From an uncultured Clostridia bacterium (GTDB lineage: Bacteria > Bacillota > Clostridia > Oscillospirales > Ruminococcaceae), in assembly GCA_947628615.1 (NCBI GenBank), contig CANRAO010000002.1, positions 1 through 51,155 on the forward strand: 51,155 nucleotides of DNA. The letters run 5' to 3'. Positions 25,951 to 33,361 of the stretch are shown here, in pieces. The translations under genes were made by a program, and so were the position numbers. The notes beneath the pieces were generated by a model. It was given only the letters and a program-made list of their open reading frames with translations, did not search any database and was not told the DNA's origin. Position 1 is the stretch's first letter, and each line of letters begins with the position of its first letter.

Positions 25951-26044
25951 AATAAATCCTTTCTACATAGCTTATATACCGCTTTGTCTGCGGTTGAAAT
26001 TGAGCCGGATAAACCTCCGGCGAGGTAATTTTGAATATAATAAA

Positions 26045-26070
26045 AGCACATTGAAATTAATCAATGTGCT
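26045..26070 (-). terminator. Terminator between small membrane gene and scaffold
   Basis: AGCACATTGA (26045-26054) pairs with TCAATGTGCT (26061-26070) over 10 bp; on the minus strand a TTTTATTAT tract follows. It would limit read-through into the scaffold/capsid genes or set their relative level. Confidence 0.6.
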
Positions 26071-26078
26071 AATATCCA

Positions 26079-26177
26079 TTATTTATGTAAGAAATAAAAA
26101 ACAGTGTAAGTAATAATTGTAATTACAATCACTGATATTGTAATTATAGTTTTTAAGCTAAAGTATAGTTCTATCAT
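26079..26177 (-). CDS. Small single-span membrane protein (32 aa)
   Basis: From the ATG at 26177, preceded by AAGGAG with five-base spacing, a 32-residue peptide (MIELYFSLKTIITISVIVIT and onward) forms one hydrophobic helix with a short charged end. It stands alone between terminator hairpins. Function unknown. Confidence 0.6.
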   Translation of the reverse strand: MIELYFSLKTIITISVIVITIITYTVFYFLHK

Positions 26178-26205
26178 TGCTACTCCTTAATTTTAGGCAT
26201 AATTA

Positions 26206-26291
26206 AAGCACTCAGCTTAAAGCCAAGTGCTTAAATTAACTATTAAATTTAGGTATAAAAATACCACTTACACAAAACGTATAAGCGGTAT
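26206..26291 (-). terminator. Two further minus-strand terminator hairpins
   Basis: AAGCACT (26206-26212) pairs with AGTGCTT (26226-26232). Also, the RNA of 26282-26291 (AUACCGCUUA) pairs with that of 26261-26270 (UAAGUGGUAU, one G-U) and is followed by TTTTTA. The second directly follows the stop codon of the 80-residue gene at 26293. Confidence 0.55.
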
Positions 26292-26292
26292 A

Positions 26293-26535
26293 TTAATTAT
26301 CAAAGAAGTGTTCAAGCTCTACCTCTGATTTAATATAAACAGCACCGATATAGTAACTATTATGAACAGTTATCTCTTTTCCATCTAAAAAATAAATTTG
26401 TGTTTCAGAACCATCTACATCTTCAAGCAATTTATCTTTAACTAAGTTTGGGATGTGTTTTTCCAGTGCTTTACACTGCTTGATAAATATATCTCTATCA
26501 GCTTCTGTGCAAATGTTATAATCATATTTGTACAT
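26293..26535 (-). CDS. Small acidic phage protein, possible immunity partner
   Basis: 80 residues from the ATG at 26535, seven bases after GGAGG; a TTG two codons earlier is less likely. The protein (MYKYDYNICTEADRDIF at the start, IYFLDGKEITVHNSYYIGAVY in the second half) has 16 acidic and 9 basic residues and no known motif. It follows the minor capsid protein gene immediately, its ribosome binding site lying inside that gene's last codons, and is followed by a terminator. In MuF-type polymorphic toxin systems the immunity gene takes this place, so that role is a hypothesis. Confidence 0.55.
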   Translation of the reverse strand: MYKYDYNICTEADRDIFIKQCKALEKHIPNLVKDKLLEDVDGSETQIYFLDGKEITVHNSYYIGAVYIKSEVELEHFFDN

Positions 26536-26537
26536 AA

Positions 26538-28091
26538 TCAATCCTCCAATCCAAACTGGTTATTTACTGATTTTCTAGTCTTTTTAGCCGTTTTCAAAAC
26601 ATCCTTAATCGCTTCATCTCTTGACATTTTCTTGCGTTCCATTTTATCTTTTAATATTTCTTCAAATGTTGTAATTGGATCTTTAATATCTAAAACCTTT
26701 CGTTCCTTTTGGTCGCTCATTAATTCTCGGGCTTGAAACCTAAAACGATTTCTTAACTCGCAAGCCTTTCTTGCTTGTTCTTCAATAGGTTTAGATTCAT
26801 CAATTACGTCTGGAATAAGTTCACAATGATATTTATACCATTTGCGGACATCTATATTAGACATCTTACCTTTCATATGAATTATATCATTAAAATCCTT
26901 TGAAGTCAAATCTAATTTTAGCTTTCCAACCCCTATATTGCCTAATCCGTCAACCGTTACTCGTTCCCTCTGCTGTGGTAAATTCATAGCGTTTGAAAAT
27001 CGTGCATATTCAGCCGAAGTACCTCGATATCGGCAACGTGCGTTGATTATATCCTCCTCATTAGCACCGCCCTCTTGCAATAGTTTTATTTGCTGTCTCT
27101 GAGCTCGCATAGTGGTCTCAAGCCTGCGTTGTCTTTGCAATGCCTCATACTTTGTATACTGCTTGCCTCCGTATTCACAAGGGGTATTTTCCTCTGCATT
27201 CATTTTGTCAAGTTGTTCATCTGTATATGTACGTTCCGATATACCGGGAACAAACGGGTAATAATCGTGATAGCAGTTAGCACCGCAAAGCCCTGTAACC
27301 GAGCCAAGACCGCAAACGGTAGTCAGCTCCTCTTTGGTATAAACTTTGCCCTGCCATTCCTGATGAGAGGGTCTTGCTCCAATGTGATATGAAACTTCAA
27401 AATGTTCTGTACCAAGTGCTTTTGCATTGTCCTCGTTTACCTTAGCCGTAACCTGAGAGACGCCTGTCATTACTGCTCGCCTAGCGGCAACGTCTATCCT
27501 GTTGCTCCAACCGCTTGCATAATCTACAGTACGAAGTCCGCTGTTTGTCATTTCAGAGACTGTACGCTTCAAAACAGTGTTATAATCGAATGCTCCGCTT
27601 GTTATGTCAAGTATAGCGCTGTCTAGTGTGCTTTGATAGAAGTCAGCTATCGGTGAAAACTTTAGCTTTCCGTTAGGTTGTCTTACAGCAAAGCCTAACG
27701 ATTGAGTTATATTTTTAAGTTCACCGCTTGTCTGCTTAGACACAGCAGAAAGCATTTGATGTAATGGCTCATTGTCAGCGAACTCAATAAATGACTTTCC
27801 CACCTTGTCATACAATGCCTTATCACGAACATATCCGCTTTCTACGGCGTTTTTAAACATTTCTTGTATCTCATCATCACTTATGTTTAAATGCTCCTGA
27901 ATGGCTTTCTGAATGTCCTCTTTGGCAAGTCCAAGCTCATATAACCTGTTTATCTGCCAATCGGCTGAACGTGTAATCTCGCCGTTTATCTTTATACGGC
28001 GGACTATATCCTGCATTATACGATTTTCAAGCTGTTTCATAGGCTTGTCAAATGCCATTGAAATAGCCTCTATCTCGTTAGGCTTTAGCAT
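26538..28091 (-). CDS. Phage minor capsid protein 2 with C-terminal extension
   Basis: 517 residues. The first ~340 match phage minor capsid protein 2 (PF06152), a protein that enters the head near the portal: MAFDKPMKQLENRIMQDIVRR, RTVDYASGWSNRIDVAARRA, YHIGARPSHQEWQGKVY and the C-x-x-x-C pairs near GLCGANCYHDYYPF. The last ~130 residues (from about IIHMKGKMSNIDVRKWYKYH through CELRNRFRFQARELMSD to VNNQFGLED) form a separate charged helical domain. In related phages this tail is variable and can be a MuF-type effector domain. The gene is preceded by a 24-codon membrane peptide and followed by a small acidic protein gene. Confidence 0.82.
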   Translation of the reverse strand: MLKPNEIEAISMAFDKPMKQLENRIMQDIVRRIKINGEITRSADWQINRLYELGLAKEDIQKAIQEHLNISDDEIQEMFKNAVESGYVRDKALYDKVGKSFIEFADNEPLHQMLSAVSKQTSGELKNITQSLGFAVRQPNGKLKFSPIADFYQSTLDSAILDITSGAFDYNTVLKRTVSEMTNSGLRTVDYASGWSNRIDVAARRAVMTGVSQVTAKVNEDNAKALGTEHFEVSYHIGARPSHQEWQGKVYTKEELTTVCGLGSVTGLCGANCYHDYYPFVPGISERTYTDEQLDKMNAEENTPCEYGGKQYTKYEALQRQRRLETTMRAQRQQIKLLQEGGANEEDIINARCRYRGTSAEYARFSNAMNLPQQRERVTVDGLGNIGVGKLKLDLTSKDFNDIIHMKGKMSNIDVRKWYKYHCELIPDVIDESKPIEEQARKACELRNRFRFQARELMSDQKERKVLDIKDPITTFEEILKDKMERKKMSRDEAIKDVLKTAKKTRKSVNNQFGLED

Positions 28092-28166
28092 TTACTTACC
28101 CTTGCTTTCCTTAACCAAAATAATTAGAGTGGCACAAATTATTGCCGTAATTATAATTGCTGTCAT
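28092..28166 (-). CDS. 24-aa single-span membrane peptide
   Basis: An ATG at 28166 overlapping the portal stop (TAATG), with GGAGG ten bases upstream, opens MTAIIITAIICATLIILVKE plus four residues, then TAA one base before the minor capsid ATG. A perfectly packed micro-gene with a pure transmembrane helix. Function unknown. Confidence 0.6.
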   Translation of the reverse strand: MTAIIITAIICATLIILVKESKGK

Positions 28167-29494
28167 TATTCTATCACCTCCGCTGCCTGAGGCAGATTTT
28201 TAAGAGCTTCTTCAATAGGCTCGCCGTACCATTTAGAACGGTACTCCTCAAGCCTCATTACTCCCATATTGACGTCGCTTCTGTCCTGCTGTCGCTCTGT
28301 TTCATCATCAACTAAAATACTGTCCTTAAAATCGCATATAAAATCATATTTCTTAGTAGCCATTCCGTTATAAAACGCAAGAGCATATACAAGGTCCTCC
28401 AAACAGTCTTTTAAATTCTGCTGAATAGCGGAAACCGTATTATACTTACGCTTCTTAGCAGACTTAATCTCGGTTGCGGTCTTATCGACCGTCTGGGGGT
28501 TTGAAATATCGCCGTATGAAAGACCTACTTCAAACTCGATATTGCGTTTATACTCCTCAAGTCCTGCTATTAAATCATTTTGCCTAAACTGCGGAGAAAA
28601 CTCTTTGTAAAGCTCATCTGCTCCAAGGTCAAGCCCTACATAAAGCCGTTCATTGAGCCTATCAGGCTTGCCGTCTTCTTTCAACACCGCCTCATCAATA
28701 TGTACTGCTCTTTCTCCGCTTTCAAACTCCCAATCTAGCCGACCGAACTGCTTATCAGCCTTGCTTATAATCTCCAAAGCAGAATCAAATACAGATACAC
28801 CGCAATGAGAGCCGTCTATGTTGTTTTCGATCGGATTTCGGTAATATCCAAAAGCAGGACGCTTCATAAGCGGATAACTCACATTATCCTCAAGATTTGC
28901 CCATTCTGCAACAGTATCAAGTGAAATCTCTCTACCTAAAGTATTAGGACTGGCAGAGACATAAGCCTTATTAGTTATTGTCAATCCCTTTTCATAATCC
29001 AAATCGTGAAATTCAAGCCTTGTATAGTATTTGTCTTTTAACTTCTTTGTTTCAGGGAAAATAACCTTTATAAGCCGTCCCTCAACATCAAATTCAACAG
29101 GTAAAAAGGCATTGGCTGATACATACTGCACTTTATCCTCGCCTAAGGGTTTTATGACCATAGCGCCTGTTGCCAAGCCCTTCTGTAAGTGCATATTTAT
29201 ATTTCTTATCGCTTTGTTGAACAATTCATCAAGTGCCGGCAGTGTAACGCTTGCCGTCATTTCATTAAGCGTGATATTTGAAAACTCCCTGACAACCGAC
29301 TGCTCAAGCCTAAGGCTTGAAACGCCTTTTTCCTCATTCAGCCAATCAGCATTACCGGAATAGCACTTCTGCCAAAGCTCTATTTTTTCGAGCATTTTAT
29401 TTGATAGAGCAAGCTCAATATTCAAAGCCGTTTTTATATCTTTTACCGGGAACAAACCTCTTATCAGCCCTTTCATAAAATTTATAAATCCCAT
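28166..29494 (-). CDS. Portal protein (SPP1/A118 type)
   Basis: 442 residues; forms the dodecameric ring through which DNA enters the capsid. Features: an N-terminal MKGLIRGLFPVKDI, then LWQKCYSGNADWLNEEKGVSS with the Trp-rich segment of this family, ATGAMVIKPLGEDKVQYVSAN, GLSYGDISNPQTVDKTATEI (the usual PQTATEI-like motif) and a C-terminal YRSKWYGEPIEEALKNLP. It lies between terminase and minor capsid protein 2, as usual. Confidence 0.92.
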   Translation of the reverse strand: MGFINFMKGLIRGLFPVKDIKTALNIELALSNKMLEKIELWQKCYSGNADWLNEEKGVSSLRLEQSVVREFSNITLNEMTASVTLPALDELFNKAIRNINMHLQKGLATGAMVIKPLGEDKVQYVSANAFLPVEFDVEGRLIKVIFPETKKLKDKYYTRLEFHDLDYEKGLTITNKAYVSASPNTLGREISLDTVAEWANLEDNVSYPLMKRPAFGYYRNPIENNIDGSHCGVSVFDSALEIISKADKQFGRLDWEFESGERAVHIDEAVLKEDGKPDRLNERLYVGLDLGADELYKEFSPQFRQNDLIAGLEEYKRNIEFEVGLSYGDISNPQTVDKTATEIKSAKKRKYNTVSAIQQNLKDCLEDLVYALAFYNGMATKKYDFICDFKDSILVDDETERQQDRSDVNMGVMRLEEYRSKWYGEPIEEALKNLPQAAEVIE

Positions 29495-31135
29495 TTATTT
29501 TCCTCTCCGCTTCCAAACTCTGTTGAGTGCATATCTTACTGCGTCAATGCTATGGTTATCCTTATCGGGATAGCCCGAAATGACATTGCCCTCTTTATCT
29601 CTTTCATACTCATAGTCTAAAAACTCCCTCGCCGTCTCAGGACAGCGTTTATTATCTATTACTATCTCTCTGAGGCTTTGCAGCCATTTCATTGAGTATT
29701 CAACTGAACCAGGTCCTTTGTCAGCTTCTCTTGCAAGCAAACCATACGAACGATAATCGCCGACAGACTTATTCTCTGAGCTATCGCATATTATAATGTC
29801 GTTTGCAGTAACACCGTGATTTTTAATAAGCTCATCTGCAGTCTGCCTGTTAGAGCGTTTATTACAGCGATACTCGTCAAAAATAACAAGCCTGCTGTGT
29901 GCAGGCTCATAATAGCACGCTGTATAGTGATATGGATCGGGATACCAGCCCCAGTCAACTCCTCTGTATATGCGATCGAACTGTTTAATCTCCTCATCTT
30001 TCACCTCTTTTATAACAACATTGTCAAAGACATTACCGCCTGTACCGTTAGCAACGCCCATATACTCGTTTTCATAAGCTATTGGATTAGTTTCCTTTAA
30101 AAACTCTGCGTCGTCTAAAAACGGCTTTCCGAGCCACTTCTCAGGTACAGTCAAATATGTGCTTTCGGTTACAAGCCTATCTGCTCTGGGAATTTTAATA
30201 TACTTATTAGCCCAGTTCTGAGCCGATTTCGGAGGATTGAACGATTTAAACTTAAATGCTGTATCTCCGCCTCTGATAACCGACTGCTCTATCTTACGGA
30301 CAGCCTCCTCGCCCTTAAACTGGTCAAGCTCCTCAAACCACAATATACCGATGTATCCGAAAGGCGGTTTAATAGACTTGATTTTGTTCTCATCATCTGC
30401 ACCTCTGAAATATATCTTTTGTCCTGTCTTTTTCCTTGTGATTTCGAGAGGCGATTTTATATAATCAAATTCATCATCAAGACCAAGCGATGAAATTGCC
30501 CATAATATCTGACTAAACACGCTGTCTTTGAGCGTATTGCTTACCTGTCTTAAAACACAAGCGTGCATATCCTCATTCTTCATAATCAAATCAACAACAT
30601 TTTCCGATATAAACGAGGATTTCGTAGAACCACGTCCACCGGGAAAAACATACTCGGAATGATTATGTTCTGAAATATCAAAAAGCACCGACGAAAATGA
30701 CGGTGCTACAAGGCTTGCAGGTATTCCACTGTATATATTCCCCTCAGACGTAGGAGGGCTTAATTTATTCTTTTCTAGCTTTAACCTTTCCTTATCGATC
30801 TTGATTTTATGCTTAGTATAAGCATCATCTTGAATAATGCTTCTCAGCTCGTGTATTGCCTTATGGTCGCCTGTTTTTGCTCTTGCCATTAAAGCCGCAT
30901 TCACAACAAGCATATTGTTTATAAATTCAGGGGCAAGCGAATCAAGATCAATACCTTCTTCTGTCAATAAACTATAATCATCAGATGTATTTGCCGGCAT
31001 ATCAAGCAACATCTCCATAACCTGCTTCATACTCTTTTTTCGGCGTCTGGCAACACCTGACGCTTTACCGCCTTTTGAGCCTTTTTCTCTTGCTTCGCTC
31101 TCGCTTCGAATAGGTATTAAGTTCTTTTCATTCAG
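29495..31135 (-). CDS. Fused terminase: small-subunit N-terminus plus large subunit
   Basis: The frame can be extended upstream of the ATG at 31030 to a CTG at 31135 (AGGTGGTG just before), giving NEKNLIPIRSESEAREKGSKGG, the classical start of Gram-positive phage small terminases. It runs without a stop through a small-subunit-like ~130 residues into the large subunit. The large-subunit ATPase has Walker A GGRGSTKSS and Walker B ILWFEELDQ; the nuclease has DWGWYPD, CDSSENKS and NHSIDAVRYAL. No ATG/GTG/TTG is available for the extended form, so CTG initiation, or initiation at 31030 with a shorter protein, must be considered. The large subunit itself is secure. Confidence 0.85.
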   Translation of the reverse strand: MNEKNLIPIRSESEAREKGSKGGKASGVARRRKKSMKQVMEMLLDMPANTSDDYSLLTEEGIDLDSLAPEFINNMLVVNAALMARAKTGDHKAIHELRSIIQDDAYTKHKIKIDKERLKLEKNKLSPPTSEGNIYSGIPASLVAPSFSSVLFDISEHNHSEYVFPGGRGSTKSSFISENVVDLIMKNEDMHACVLRQVSNTLKDSVFSQILWAISSLGLDDEFDYIKSPLEITRKKTGQKIYFRGADDENKIKSIKPPFGYIGILWFEELDQFKGEEAVRKIEQSVIRGGDTAFKFKSFNPPKSAQNWANKYIKIPRADRLVTESTYLTVPEKWLGKPFLDDAEFLKETNPIAYENEYMGVANGTGGNVFDNVVIKEVKDEEIKQFDRIYRGVDWGWYPDPYHYTACYYEPAHSRLVIFDEYRCNKRSNRQTADELIKNHGVTANDIIICDSSENKSVGDYRSYGLLAREADKGPGSVEYSMKWLQSLREIVIDNKRCPETAREFLDYEYERDKEGNVISGYPDKDNHSIDAVRYALNRVWKRRGK

Positions 31136-31224
31136 GGGTCACCACCTCTTTTTGTTTTTGGGTATAAGAAAAGCCCTGCAGAGCAGAGCTGATGTTGAGG
31201 GACATCAAATAAAGGAGAGAAAAT

Positions 31225-31434
31225 ATGCCAAAACGTTTAAAAGTTACAGAAGAAAGTCCAACTGGTAGGAATGAAAAATTCCATGACAATTTTACTAATC
31301 AAAATTTCACAAGAGATCAGTTAGTTAATCAAATAAAAAACGGTAATTATGAAAATTATCACATACGCAACATAAACGGTGTTGATACACCTGTTTCAAA
31401 CCCAGACCCCAATCGCAACAATAATTTAGGTTAA
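31225..31434 (+). CDS. Small phage protein, DUF3892-like, opposite to its operon
   Basis: 69 residues with AAAGGAG nine bases before the ATG: MPKRLKVTEESPTGRNEKF, FTRDQLVNQIKNGNYENYHI, then NGVDTPVSNPD. The pattern resembles DUF3892 proteins, whose function is unknown. It is on the plus strand while all its neighbours in the phage operon are on the minus strand, and its 3' end meets a minus-strand gene two bases away. The inverted repeat TTGAGGGACA/TGTCCCTCAA (31195-31204 and 31441-31450) flanks it. Confidence 0.65.
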   Translation: MPKRLKVTEESPTGRNEKFHDNFTNQNFTRDQLVNQIKNGNYENYHIRNINGVDTPVSNPDPNRNNNLG

Positions 31435-31436
31435 TA

Positions 31437-31565
31437 TTACTTGTCCCTCAATGTCACTTTATAATCATCTTCGTAAATAATATTATCATCTGTAATAGTT
31501 GCCACTAGCTCATCTTTCTGTGTGGTAACTATTATTTCTTTTATTTGTTTATCTCCAATTTTCAT
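31437..31565 (-). CDS. Small phage protein (42 aa)
   Basis: ATG at 31565 with GGAGG eight bases upstream opens MKIGDKQIKEIIVTTQKDEL, a beta-rich acidic middle (TITDDNIIYEDDYK) and ends VTLRDK. No family recognised. Its last codons contain the inverted-repeat copy shared with the leader of the convergent gene. Confidence 0.6.
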   Translation of the reverse strand: MKIGDKQIKEIIVTTQKDELVATITDDNIIYEDDYKVTLRDK

Positions 31566-31704
31566 TGGTAATACCTCCATCGCAGAGACACTCTCTAAAA
31601 TATAATTTGCGGTTTTTTAGCTAATAGCAGGGATAAACCGCTAACCCAAACTAGAAGGATATATTATAATTTACACTTTCCTGATTCTAATTTTAGCATA
31701 CTGA

Positions 31705-31740
31705 TTTGTGTCATGTGTGTCAAACGTGTCATTTGTGTCA
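31705..31740. repeat. Four 9-bp iterons NNNGTGTCA
   Basis: TTTGTGTCA, TGTGTGTCA, AACGTGTCA and TTTGTGTCA lie end to end without spacers (31705-31740). The last one holds the stop codon of the late-regulator gene. Between the late regulator and the terminase this is a natural place for a terminase recognition (pac/cos) site or an operator. Confidence 0.7.
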
Positions 31741-32139
31741 TTTTTTCAAAAAATTTTTTAATTTTGCCTTTAACGAATCAGACGTTACCCCTTGACCTAT
31801 CTCATCAACAACTGACTCCCAAGTAGGTTTATCCTCTCCGTCCTCAATAGGATTTATGTAATATAGCTTCACTGCCTTTTTCAGTTTGTAATCCGATATG
31901 CTTTCAACAAACTGATCTATGTTGTCTCTCTGTTTCTTTCTCTCAGCCAACCTTGCGAGCTTAACTACAGTACCGCCGTCAGGCTTGTACCCCTCAATAT
32001 GAACATTATGGTTCTTATGAGGAAAACGTGTTGCTGACTGTACTGTATCACCCACATAATGATTTACATTCAAATCATCTTCTAAATCTTGAATTTCAGC
32101 ACAAATATTTCGGTACTGCTTAAGCTCAACTATCGTCAT
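31738..32139 (-). CDS. Putative phage late-gene regulator (sigma-like)
   Basis: 133 residues: a helical N-terminus (ELKQYRNICAEIQDLEDDLN), a central part with KLARLAERKKQRDNIDQFV and a C-terminal helix-turn-helix-like end (KAVKLYYINPIEDGEDKPTWESVVDEIG). The build matches the ArpU/DUF1492-type late regulators that sit just upstream of the terminase genes in Gram-positive temperate phages. DNA-binding activation of the packaging and head genes is the likely role. Its stop codon is part of the 9-bp iterons. Confidence 0.65.
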   Translation of the reverse strand: MTIVELKQYRNICAEIQDLEDDLNVNHYVGDTVQSATRFPHKNHNVHIEGYKPDGGTVVKLARLAERKKQRDNIDQFVESISDYKLKKAVKLYYINPIEDGEDKPTWESVVDEIGQGVTSDSLKAKLKNFLKK

Positions 32140-32170
32140 AGTTTCTCCCTTCTCGTAATTAAATTTCCTG

Positions 32171-32350
32171 CTATCTCAAGTCAGACAAGCGACCGCAGTA
32201 TCTTACCTCGTTCCAATTAAAAAATTGATACCAGCCATTTTTTTCAACTTTTAAAAGGTTTTCCTCGTCTATTATCCAGTAATTGTTTACACACCTAACA
32301 ACTACCTCCGAGCCGTCCTTAAAGACGACCAATAAATCAAAAGTATCCAT
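32171..32350 (-). CDS. Small phage protein (59 aa)
   Basis: ATG at 32350, preceded by AAAGGT. The peptide starts MDTFDLLVVFKDGSEVVVRC and goes on with WIIDEENLLKVEKNGWYQFFNWNEV-like beta-rich, Trp-rich sequence. It reads as a compact beta domain. No family recognised. Confidence 0.6.
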   Translation of the reverse strand: MDTFDLLVVFKDGSEVVVRCVNNYWIIDEENLLKVEKNGWYQFFNWNEVRYCGRLSDLR

Positions 32351-32357
32351 AACTAAT

Positions 32358-32543
32358 CTACCTTTCTTCTTTGCTTTTTTCTACAACGTCAGGATAATTT
32401 ATAGTTTTATTATTTATCCTTACAAATAGAGGTATAATCATAAAGAACAAAGGAAACCATTCTCCTGTTACGTAAATACCTGTGCTTACGGCTAAAGCCG
32501 TAGAAAGCCAAATGCTTGCGTATGCTATCCAAACCATTATCAT
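32358..32543 (-). CDS. Small membrane protein (61 aa)
   Basis: MIMVWIAYASIWLSTALAVS begins two hydrophobic helices (about residues 1-20 and 27-42) followed by a charged tail (VVEKSKEER). The ATG overlaps the stop of the 23-codon gene upstream. Function unknown. Confidence 0.55.
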   Translation of the reverse strand: MIMVWIAYASIWLSTALAVSTGIYVTGEWFPLFFMIIPLFVRINNKTINYPDVVEKSKEER

Positions 32544-32611
32544 TGTTGTTCACTTCCTTTCTCTTTCTCATTCTCTAAAACCTTTAAAAATTCAATAAAC
32601 GCTTGGAACAT
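32540..32611 (-). CDS. Micro-ORF (23 aa), coupled to the next gene
   Basis: MFQAFIEFLKVLENEKEKGS plus three residues, ending in an ATGA overlap with the membrane-protein gene. GAGGGTAAAG lies upstream of the ATG. It may be a real amphipathic peptide or only a coupling leader. Confidence 0.4.
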   Translation of the reverse strand: MFQAFIEFLKVLENEKEKGSEQQ

Positions 32612-32613
32612 TG

Positions 32614-32802
32614 TTATGCTTTACCCTCTCTTTTAAGCCACTTCAGTAACTCCTTCATACATTCAGAACAGAGGTCGTACTCGTACTTTTCACTCCAAGA
32701 TATTTTGCTGTATGTTTCTTTACCGAGCTTAATACAATTTGATTTTAGGTGGTCATACAGTTCATAAAATTTTCCGCATCTATCACATTGCTTTACGTCC
32801 AT
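32614..32802 (-). CDS. Small zinc-finger phage protein (62 aa)
   Basis: Starting at the ATG at 32802 (GAGGGTG upstream): MDVKQCDRCGKFYELYDHLK and later YDLCSECMKELLKWL. Two CxxC pairs suggest a zinc ribbon. It overlaps the end of the next zinc-ribbon gene by 20 bases. Function unknown. Confidence 0.6.
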   Translation of the reverse strand: MDVKQCDRCGKFYELYDHLKSNCIKLGKETYSKISWSEKYEYDLCSECMKELLKWLKREGKA

Positions 32803-33076
32803 TTGCTTCACCCTCTCCTAAATCCATTTTTGCACCGCAATTGGGACAGAATTTAAAATCTGGAAATCCTTTGCTCTCACTGTAACCCCATCCGCAATTA
32901 CTACACTCATTACCTGTATTAAATGGAACCGATATTTTTAACCAACGTGCTTTAGGTCTAAGGCTTTCAGGGTCAATGGTTTTCATTTCGTCAAGGATCA
33001 TTATTGTATAATATTTTGATAACCTTTTCTGTCTAAAAATCCAATTTCTGAAGTCATCCGCATCAATCAGTCTCAT
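32783..33076 (-). CDS. Zinc-ribbon phage protein (97 aa)
   Basis: Begins MRLIDADDFRNWIF, a start common to small phage proteins of Clostridia, followed by ECSNCGWGYSESKG and FCPNCGAKMD, a four-cysteine zinc ribbon. AAGGTGA precedes the ATG. These proteins are frequent in early phage regions and have no proven function. Confidence 0.7.
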   Translation of the reverse strand: MRLIDADDFRNWIFRQKRLSKYYTIMILDEMKTIDPESLRPKARWLKISVPFNTGNECSNCGWGYSESKGFPDFKFCPNCGAKMDLGEGEANGRKAM

Positions 33077-33081
33077 TTATT

Positions 33082-33318
33082 TCACCTTGTGTATGCGTCA
33101 ATGTCTGATATTGAGCCTTTTACATCTTTAACTACTGTATTTAAACAGTCTTCAAGCGTTTTATCACTCTGCACTATTGCCTGTGCAAATTCATCCTCCT
33201 GTTTGCAAAAACTGATTAATACATCAGTAACAGGCTTTTTTACCGCATTGACATATTGGTTTCCCTTTTTAATTGTTTTCAGCTCTTCTCTTAATTTTTT
33301 GATTGCTTCTTTTTGCAT
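33082..33318 (-). CDS. PcfK/AcrIIA9-like small protein, apparently shortened
   Basis: 78 residues: MQKEAIKKLREELKTIKKGN, then FCKQEDEFAQAIVQSDKTLEDCL and VKGSISDIDAYTR, then stop. The middle resembles phage proteins often labelled PcfK-like or AcrIIA9-like Cas9 inhibitors, which usually continue past DIxAYxR with an AVxFYFPGA-type segment. Here that half is missing and the next gene starts at once. Identification is from memory of the pattern and is tentative; inhibitor function is not claimed. Confidence 0.45.
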   Translation of the reverse strand: MQKEAIKKLREELKTIKKGNQYVNAVKKPVTDVLISFCKQEDEFAQAIVQSDKTLEDCLNTVVKDVKGSISDIDAYTR

Positions 33319-33361
33319 TTTTTAACCTCCAATTAATTTTTTTAGAATATTATTCACTTTT

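Noticed and set aside
31705-31740. In-frame TGA codons every nine bases considered as a sign of TGA recoding
   Set aside because: Phage and host genes here use TGA as a normal stop, and Trp is encoded by TGG throughout; the repeats read better as DNA sites.
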